Made by a program: the position numbers and the translations under genes
The notes under the pieces: generated by a model
Told to the model about the DNA's origin: nothing
Database searches by the model: none
The model's input: the letters and a program-made list of their open reading frames with translations, nothing else
Assembly: GCA_022561415.1 (NCBI GenBank)
Contig: JADFRH010000030.1
Location: 1 to 12,790 of the forward strand
Origin: Planctomycetota bacterium
GTDB lineage: Bacteria; Planctomycetota; Phycisphaerae; UBA1845
Direction: 5' to 3'
DNA length: 12,790 nt
Part shown: positions 6,176 to 12,790 of the stretch, piece by piece
Numbering within the stretch: the first letter of the stretch is position 1
How the letters are laid out: each line of letters opens with the position of its first letter

Positions 6176-7273
6176 ATGGCCCGGAACGTCCTACACGTTG
6201 TCGAATCGTCAGCGCCCGAGGCGGGCACCGTTGCGGTGCTGCTGGACGGGTTGCGCGACGCATTGCGCAAGAGATGCATCGAGTCCGACGTCATCGCCCT
6301 CAACGGTTCGACCACTGCGGAGGCCGGGGGTCTTGAAGGGAATCGGCGGCCGGCGTCATGGGATAACGAAAAAGACAAGGCGGGACTCGTGGCCGATGCC
6401 GATCTGCTGCATTTTCACGGCTGGGGACATCCCGCCGGGCGACGGCTGGCGGTCGAGGCTCGCCGCGCGGGAAAGCCCTACGTGATCTCTCCGCTCGGCT
6501 CGCTGACCTACGGCCCCCACCGGCGACGCACATGGAGCGAGCGACTCGCGGGGCCGTTTCGCGACGGACGGGTGGTCCGCCACGCAGCGGCCGTGACGGC
6601 TTCGAGCAACAAGGAGGCGGACGATCTCGAGCGCCGCCGCGCACACGCCAAGGTTCACCGGCTCCCCTACGGCATTACGACGGCCGAGTACGAGTCGAAC
6701 AGCGATGCCCGCGCCGCGTCGATCGCCAAGACCGACGTGCGAGGTATGCTCATGCTCGGTCCGCTTGAGCCGGCCGAGGGGTTCATTCCGCTGCTGCGGT
6801 CGCTGGAGGAGCTCGGTGCATTCACCGACGGCTGGAACCTGGTTGTGGCCGGTCGGGAGATCGGGGACTGGTCCCGCCTGCTGGGGCCACTGATCGCGAA
6901 AAAGGGGTGGACCGATCGTATCCGGTTCTGCGACGCGTCCGACGTGACAACGCAGCGCGGGCTACTCGCTGAGGCATCGCTGCTGGTCGCACCCAACTTG
7001 CACACGCGCTGCCCGGTCTCGATCATTCAGGCGGCGGCCGCGGGCGTGCCCGTCATCGCCTCGGCCTACACGGTTCCGTCTGCGCTCAAAGACGTCGTGT
7101 GTGTGTTCGGCACGGCGCGCGTGGAGATGAAAATCGACCTGCGAAAAATGCTGGGCCTGTCGGACGACGAGCGAAAGGTCATGGCCGACCGTGCCCGCGA
7201 GGTCGTGCGGGATCGCGTCGACTGGTACACCGTGGTGGAAGAATACGTGCCGTTCTACGAAAGTTTGATGTAG
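6176..7273 (+). CDS. Family-4-like (GT-B) glycosyltransferase with altered donor-site motif
   Basis: The 365-residue protein has the two-domain GT-B layout. The N-terminal acceptor half contains LLHFHGWGHPAGRRLA (77-92) and ISPLGSLTYGPH (104-115), both usual in GT4 enzymes. After RLPYGI (162-167), the C-terminal donor half begins with MLMLGPLEPAEGFIPLL (191-207). The Rossmann end SIIQAAAAGVPVIAS (282-296) corresponds to the region that normally holds E-x7-E. Here both glutamates are replaced, T277 and Q285 standing in their places. The enzyme may therefore use a different sugar donor geometry or be weakly active. It has no signal peptide and probably acts at the cytoplasmic face of the membrane. 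It ends 6 bp before the ABC exporter start, so the two are surely co-transcribed, suggesting that its product is the exporter's cargo. Confidence 0.82.
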   Translation: MARNVLHVVESSAPEAGTVAVLLDGLRDALRKRCIESDVIALNGSTTAEAGGLEGNRRPASWDNEKDKAGLVADADLLHFHGWGHPAGRRLAVEARRAGKPYVISPLGSLTYGPHRRRTWSERLAGPFRDGRVVRHAAAVTASSNKEADDLERRRAHAKVHRLPYGITTAEYESNSDARAASIAKTDVRGMLMLGPLEPAEGFIPLLRSLEELGAFTDGWNLVVAGREIGDWSRLLGPLIAKKGWTDRIRFCDASDVTTQRGLLAEASLLVAPNLHTRCPVSIIQAAAAGVPVIASAYTVPSALKDVVCVFGTARVEMKIDLRKMLGLSDDERKVMADRAREVVRDRVDWYTVVEEYVPFYESLM

Positions 7274-7279
7274 CGTCTG

Positions 7280-9439
7280 ATGAACAAGACGATTCTGTCG
7301 ATCAATGCGAGAGCAGACACGCCGAAAGAGAAACTGCATCCGCGCGAATTTCGCCGGATGGTGGCGGTTTGCTGTCGGTATCCCGGTCCGCTTTTGATCG
7401 GGCTGTTCTGCACGACCGTGTTCGCTGCTCTGCACACCGTCAGCATCGCGGCCGCGTTCCCGGTCTTCAAGGTGCTCCTGGACGACGAGGGGGTGGACGC
7501 CTGGGCGGATCGCATCATCGCCGGCGAGCGAATCGGCGCCGATCTGGTGCTTGATGGCGACGCCGACGAGATTCGCATCGCCTCCGTCGAGAAGAAAAGC
7601 GACCCGTATCTCGCCGGACTGCGCAAGGGCGACGTGTTTCGTGATCTGCGAGGGCGATCGGCGAGGGAGTTCCTGCATGACATCTCCCATGACGATGGGC
7701 TGGAACGGGTCGTCGTGGTCCGGGCGAAAGAAGAGGCCGCCGCGTCGGAATCCTGGCGCAAGCTGACGCTCACGCTTAGCCCGGTGTCGGCTTCGCGTCG
7801 CGCGCTGCGCAGGATGGTCGGTTTGACGCCCAACGAAACGCCCGAGCAGAAGCTCCGCACGCTCACCTACATTCTCGCCGGACTTGTCGTGATCATCATC
7901 GTGGCCAACGTCTTTCGCTACCTCGGCGAGGTGTGGATTTCCAAAGGGATCCTCCGTTCGATGATGCAACTGCGGACGGAGCTCTTCGCCCGTACGCTTC
8001 GTCTGCCCATGTCCTATTTCGCAACGCAGAAAACGGCGGACCTCGTCGGGCGGTTCATTCAGGACATGCTGGAGATTCAGCGCGGCATGTTGACGCTGTT
8101 CAGCAAGTTCATTCGTGAACCGCTGAGCGCGGCGTTGGTGCTCGCGTTCGCGTTCTATCTCGACTGGCGCTTGACGCTCTGTGTCGTGCTGGTGGCACCG
8201 ATGCTGGCCGTCATCTTTTGGCAGATCGGGCGGCGCGTCAAAAAGTCAAACAAGAAGCTGCTGCAGGCGTACGGGGAAATGATCGACGCACTGACGACGA
8301 GCCTGCAGAACCTCCGCGTCGTCAAGGCCTACACGGCCGAAGACCTCGAGCGCAAGCGCCTGCGGGCCGTGGATCTCCGCGTGCTGAAACAGCAGGTCAA
8401 ACTCGTGCGGTTCAAGGCGTTCGTGAGCCCGGCGATCGAATCGGTGTCGATCGTGGCCGTCAGTTTTCTGACGCTCTGGCTCGCCAAGCAAGTGCTCAAC
8501 CAGGATCTGGACATCGCGACGTTCGGGACGCTGGGCCTTGCGCTGTCGGGCCTGTTCAATCCGATCCGAAGGATATCCGACGTGTACGTTCGCGTTCAGC
8601 GCTCGACGGCCGGTGCCCAGCGCGTCTTTCAGGTCATCGACTCCGTGGTCGAGGGCGAGGAGTTCGACGTGAAGGCCGAGCTGAAGCCGCTAAGAAGGAG
8701 CATCGAGTGCCGCCATGTTTCGTTTACCTATCCCGGTGCGGAGACCGAAGCGCTGAGCGACGTGAGCTTCACCATTCAGCGCGGTGAAACGGTCGCCTTG
8801 GTCGGACCCAACGGCTGCGGCAAGACGACGCTGGTCAGCCTGTTGCTTCGCATGTTCATTCCCAGCTCGGGTGAGATTCGCTTCGACGGTGTCAAGATCA
8901 ACGACGTGGGCCTCGAGAGCCTGCGCCGTCAGATCAGCCTGGTGACCCAGGAGGCGGTGGTGTTCGGAACGACTCCGGCCCAGAACATCGCGTACGGAGC
9001 GGACTCACCCGACCCCGACCGCGTGCGTGACGCCGCACGTCGGGCGTCGGCTGCCGAGTTCATCGAGGCGATTCCCGGCGGCTACGACGCGCCGCTCGGC
9101 GAGCGCGGCACGACGCTTTCGGGAGGTCAGCGTCAGCGCCTGGCCATCGCCCGAGCGATCTACCGCGATGCGCCGATACTGATCTTCGATGAGGCCACCA
9201 GCCAGGTCGACGCCGAGTCCGAGCAGGAGATTCAACGAGCGATCCGGGAATTCTCGAAGAACCGCACGACCATCATCATCGCCCATCGGCTCAGCACGAT
9301 TCAATGCGCCGATCGCATCCTTGCCATGGAGGCCGGTCGCATGATCGATTCGGGCACCCACGAGGAGTTGCTCGAACGCTGCGAGATGTACCGAACGCTC
9401 TGCGAGACGCAGCTCGTCGCGGCACAGCCGTCGGGCTAG
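7280..9439 (+). CDS. MsbA-like ABC exporter (half-transporter) with PDZ-like insertion
   Basis: The 719-residue protein fuses a six-span membrane domain to an ATPase, as in MsbA-type lipid flippases, but is about 140 residues longer than E. coli MsbA. The extra length lies between TM1 (about 37-60) and TM2 (about 195-214). In it, residues about 96-166 resemble a PDZ domain (RIASVEKKSDPYLAGLRKGDVF...ERVVVVRAKEE). Further spans are near 282-316 and 385-428. The ATPase part is complete: Walker A GPNGCGKTT (509-517), Q-loop VTQEAVVF, signature LSGGQ (613-617), Walker B ILIFDE (633-638), and H-loop H669 in IIAHRLS. It would work as a homodimer that moves a lipid-linked molecule across the inner membrane using ATP. 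The preceding glycosyltransferase gene is 6 bp away. Confidence 0.9.
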   Translation: MNKTILSINARADTPKEKLHPREFRRMVAVCCRYPGPLLIGLFCTTVFAALHTVSIAAAFPVFKVLLDDEGVDAWADRIIAGERIGADLVLDGDADEIRIASVEKKSDPYLAGLRKGDVFRDLRGRSAREFLHDISHDDGLERVVVVRAKEEAAASESWRKLTLTLSPVSASRRALRRMVGLTPNETPEQKLRTLTYILAGLVVIIIVANVFRYLGEVWISKGILRSMMQLRTELFARTLRLPMSYFATQKTADLVGRFIQDMLEIQRGMLTLFSKFIREPLSAALVLAFAFYLDWRLTLCVVLVAPMLAVIFWQIGRRVKKSNKKLLQAYGEMIDALTTSLQNLRVVKAYTAEDLERKRLRAVDLRVLKQQVKLVRFKAFVSPAIESVSIVAVSFLTLWLAKQVLNQDLDIATFGTLGLALSGLFNPIRRISDVYVRVQRSTAGAQRVFQVIDSVVEGEEFDVKAELKPLRRSIECRHVSFTYPGAETEALSDVSFTIQRGETVALVGPNGCGKTTLVSLLLRMFIPSSGEIRFDGVKINDVGLESLRRQISLVTQEAVVFGTTPAQNIAYGADSPDPDRVRDAARRASAAEFIEAIPGGYDAPLGERGTTLSGGQRQRLAIARAIYRDAPILIFDEATSQVDAESEQEIQRAIREFSKNRTTIIIAHRLSTIQCADRILAMEAGRMIDSGTHEELLERCEMYRTLCETQLVAAQPSG

Positions 9440-9464
9440 CGTCCCATGATGCGTGGCATGGCCA

Positions 9465-9512
9465 AGTCCCGGCGCGCCGGGACGCCGCCATGTGGTCACG
9501 GCGTCAGCTTGC
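9465..9512. repeat. Palindromic intergenic repeat, copy 2
   Basis: AGTCCCGGCGCGCCGGGA is followed by a 20-nt spacer and GTCAGCTTGC (9503-9512). The 16-bp palindrome at 9467-9482 is identical to that at 4973-4988. It fills most of the 146-bp gap between the exporter gene and ligA, and may end transcription of the exporter operon. Confidence 0.7.
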
Positions 9513-9549
9513 GAACCCCGCCTTCCAGCCGACGGAGATTCGAGGACGA

Positions 9550-11730
<2,181 letters not shown>

Positions 11731-11746
11731 GCGGCGCGGCTGTCGT

Positions 11747-11865
11747 TCCTTCGCCCCTTCGGGGCGAGGAAGAAAAACGCGCCCGAATTCCACGGGTTGC
11801 GCTTGGCCGCCTGCGGCGGCTGCGCTTCACCCGTGGCTACAACCCAGCGCCCCTTCGGGGCGAAG
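11747..11865 (+). repeat. Hairpin repeat, copy A (direct orientation)
   Basis: This ~119-bp element starts 16 bp after the ligA stop. It contains CGCCCC-TT-CGGGGCG-type hairpins at both ends (about 11752-11766 and 11849-11862). In the middle, CCACGGGT (11790-11797) pairs with ACCCGTGG (11829-11836), enclosing a GC-rich inner hairpin (GCCGCCTGCGGCGGC). It matches copy B (12668-12787) over its whole length with scattered changes and one indel. It may also end ligA transcription. Confidence 0.8.
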
Positions 11866-12083
11866 ACCAAGAGACGCCATCGAACTAGACACACAGACCC
11901 TCCGGGGCTCGTTTGGCGTTTCCGGATTTCGTGTGGCGATTGTTTGTCGCTGTTTTCCGTGAGAGACCGAGCTTTAACTGCGACAGACAAAAGCTCTCGT
12001 CCACGACAGTAAAGAGAGCTTCGACCGCAGCAGAAGAATAGAGCTTGCTCCAATATCCTCGCGCGGTGCGAATGCCGGGCGAT
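11866..12083. other. Non-coding spacer between repeat copies
   Basis: About 218 bp of lower-GC sequence without a convincing gene on either strand. GAGCTTT (11969-11975) and AAAGCTC (11990-11996) form an inverted repeat with a 14-nt loop, and GAGCTT recurs at 12016 and 12041, so this hexamer or its complement appears four times at 22-25 bp steps. I cannot assign a function. Confidence 0.4.
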
Positions 12084-12196
12084 CTCTTCGGCCCCGGCGG
12101 GGCCGGGGGCTGTAGCCACGAGTGAAGTTCGCCGTAGGCGAAAGAAACTCGTGGATGAGGAGCCGGCGACCTCCCCCGCCCCAGCGGGGCGGAGGA
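12084..12196 (-). repeat. Hairpin repeat, copy C (inverted orientation)
   Basis: Its reverse complement follows the plan of copies A and B: a CCCC...GGGG hairpin, CCACGAGT paired with ACTCGTGG around an inner hairpin (TTCGCCTACGGCGAA), then GGCTACAGCCC and a second GC hairpin (GGCCCCGCCGGGGCC). It is more diverged than A is from B, with paired positions changing on both sides. It ends 12 bp from the stop codon of the transposase gene, forming an inverted pair with copy B around that gene. Confidence 0.72.
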
Positions 12197-12208
12197 AACG
12201 GCATCCGA

Positions 12209-12661
12209 TCAATCGAATACGAATCGTTTGTCGAACTCGATACCGTGCGTACGTAACAGGGCGAGAAGTTCCGCTTTGAAATCGCGTTGCTTGTGATGCT
12301 CAACCTGGTTTTCGATGTAGTTCTTCGCGTCCGACTCCGCTGACTTGCTGACGGAGAAGACGCCGTATCCCTCTTGCCACGCGAACGCGGCCGCCTCTGT
12401 GAAGGTCTGATGCACCCAGCGCGACGATCTCGCTTTGACCGTTCTCATCAGGTCCGCGATGGACGCGTCGGTCTGCCAGCGCAGCAACAAATGAACGTGA
12501 TCCGACATGCCGCCGATGGCGTAGAGCGTTCCTTTTTCCGCGCGGACGATGCCGCCGATGTAATCGTAGAGCCGTGTTTGGATTTTCGGAGTGATGTACG
12601 CGACTCGACGCTTCGTCGAAAAGACGAAGTGCAGGATGACTTGAGAGTACGTTCCGGGCAT
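12209..12661 (-). CDS. IS200-like / REP-associated tyrosine (Y1, HUH) transposase
   Basis: The 150-residue protein belongs to the single-tyrosine HUH transposase family that nicks single-stranded DNA at hairpin-flanked sites. It starts MPGTYSQVILHFVFSTKRR, the usual opening of this family. The metal-binding HUH pair is H55 and H57 in GGMSDHVHLLLRW. FAWQEGYGVFSVS (93-105) is a family signature, and the likely catalytic tyrosine is Y115 in NYIENQVEHHK. Length matches intact members, so the gene is probably not broken. I chose the ATG at 12659-12661. The longer reading to 12715 would translate 18 residues out of the adjoining repeat B and lacks family support. The gene lies between inverted hairpin repeats, the arrangement of RAYT genes with REP sequences. 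No accessory tnpB gene is visible. Confidence 0.88.
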   Translation of the reverse strand: MPGTYSQVILHFVFSTKRRVAYITPKIQTRLYDYIGGIVRAEKGTLYAIGGMSDHVHLLLRWQTDASIADLMRTVKARSSRWVHQTFTEAAAFAWQEGYGVFSVSKSAESDAKNYIENQVEHHKQRDFKAELLALLRTHGIEFDKRFVFD

Positions 12662-12667
12662 CTGCAC

Positions 12668-12787
12668 TCCTTCGCCCCTTCGGGGCGAGGAAAAAGACAC
12701 GCTTCCGAATTCCACGGGTTGCGTTTGTCCGCCTGCGGCGTCCGCACTTCACCCGTGGCTACAGCCCATAGCCCCTCCGGGGCAAAG
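12668..12787 (+). repeat. Hairpin repeat, copy B (direct orientation)
   Basis: This 120-bp copy begins TCCTTCGCCCCTTCGGGGCG, as copy A does. It continues through CCACGGGT...ACCCGTGG around a GC hairpin, and closes with GCCCCTCCGGGGC near the window end. It lies 6 bp before the transposase start codon, so it forms the upstream flank of that gene on the minus strand and may hold its promoter or an autoregulatory site. Confidence 0.8.
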
Positions 12788-12790
12788 AGC

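Larger units (their letters stand above)
12084..12787 (-). mobile_element. IS200-like unit: transposase bracketed by inverted hairpin repeats
   Basis: Copy C, the transposase gene and copy B make a compact ~700-bp unit with 12 bp and 6 bp between gene and repeats. IS200/IS605-group and RAYT elements use subterminal hairpins rather than terminal inverted repeats and leave no target duplication, which fits what is seen. The true ends are unknown because copy B runs to about the window edge. Confidence 0.6.

Noticed and set aside
12662..12715. A longer transposase start at 12715
   Set aside because: It would translate part of hairpin repeat B; the family start is MPGTYSQ at 12661.
11747..12787. 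A CRISPR array made of the hairpin repeats
   Set aside because: Three copies in mixed orientation, ~115-120 bp long and irregularly spaced, with a transposase gene between; no short direct repeats with unique spacers and no cas genes.

Overview
The window is GC-rich and densely coded. It looks like a chromosomal segment of a Gram-negative-type bacterium, and I infer a planctomycete or close relative. The inference rests on a selenocysteine-containing SelD, a PAPS-type sulfotransferase, an MsbA-like exporter with a large periplasmic insertion, an IS200-type transposase embedded in GC-rich hairpin repeats, and start codons that lack Shine-Dalgarno sequences. The lineage call comes from pattern recognition, not from a search.

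Left part (1-2670): the tail of an unrecognised gene (2-181, +), then selD (293-1339, -). An in-frame UGA at 1286-1288 sits exactly where E. coli SelD has its catalytic Cys17. A normal gene caller would start the gene at the GTG at 1270 and lose the active-site segment. A 6-bp hairpin just downstream of the UGA is a candidate bacterial SECIS element. A divergent intergenic region (1340-1667) leads to an exported cyclophilin-type peptidyl-prolyl isomerase (1668-2663, +).

Middle part (2676-9439): five genes that suggest an envelope glycoconjugate locus. They are a membrane-anchored SGNH hydrolase (-), a WaaP/Kdo-kinase-like protein (+), a sulfotransferase (-), a family-4-type glycosyltransferase (+) and an MsbA-type ABC exporter (+). 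The last two are separated by 6 bp. The exporter carries a PDZ-like domain between its first two membrane spans. Together the genes could build, phosphorylate or sulfate, O-acylate or deacylate, and flip a surface lipid or polysaccharide; the substrate is not visible.

Right part (9586-12790): ligA encodes an NAD-dependent DNA ligase (9586-11730, +) with two tandem four-cysteine zinc modules instead of one. Its middle (about 10540-10930) has distinctly lower GC and different codon choice. After ligA come three copies of a ~115-120-bp hairpin repeat (two direct, one inverted). Two of them bracket an IS200/REP-associated tyrosine transposase gene (12209-12661, -) as inverted copies.

Gaps between genes hold further palindromic repeats: two adjacent hairpins with different but self-complementary stems (4880-4960), and a 16-bp perfect palindrome plus a GTCAGCTTGC tail found both after the sulfotransferase gene and between the exporter gene and ligA. 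Five genes have a -10-like hexamer 6-10 nt before their start codon and no evident Shine-Dalgarno sequence, which points to leaderless or very short-leader transcripts.
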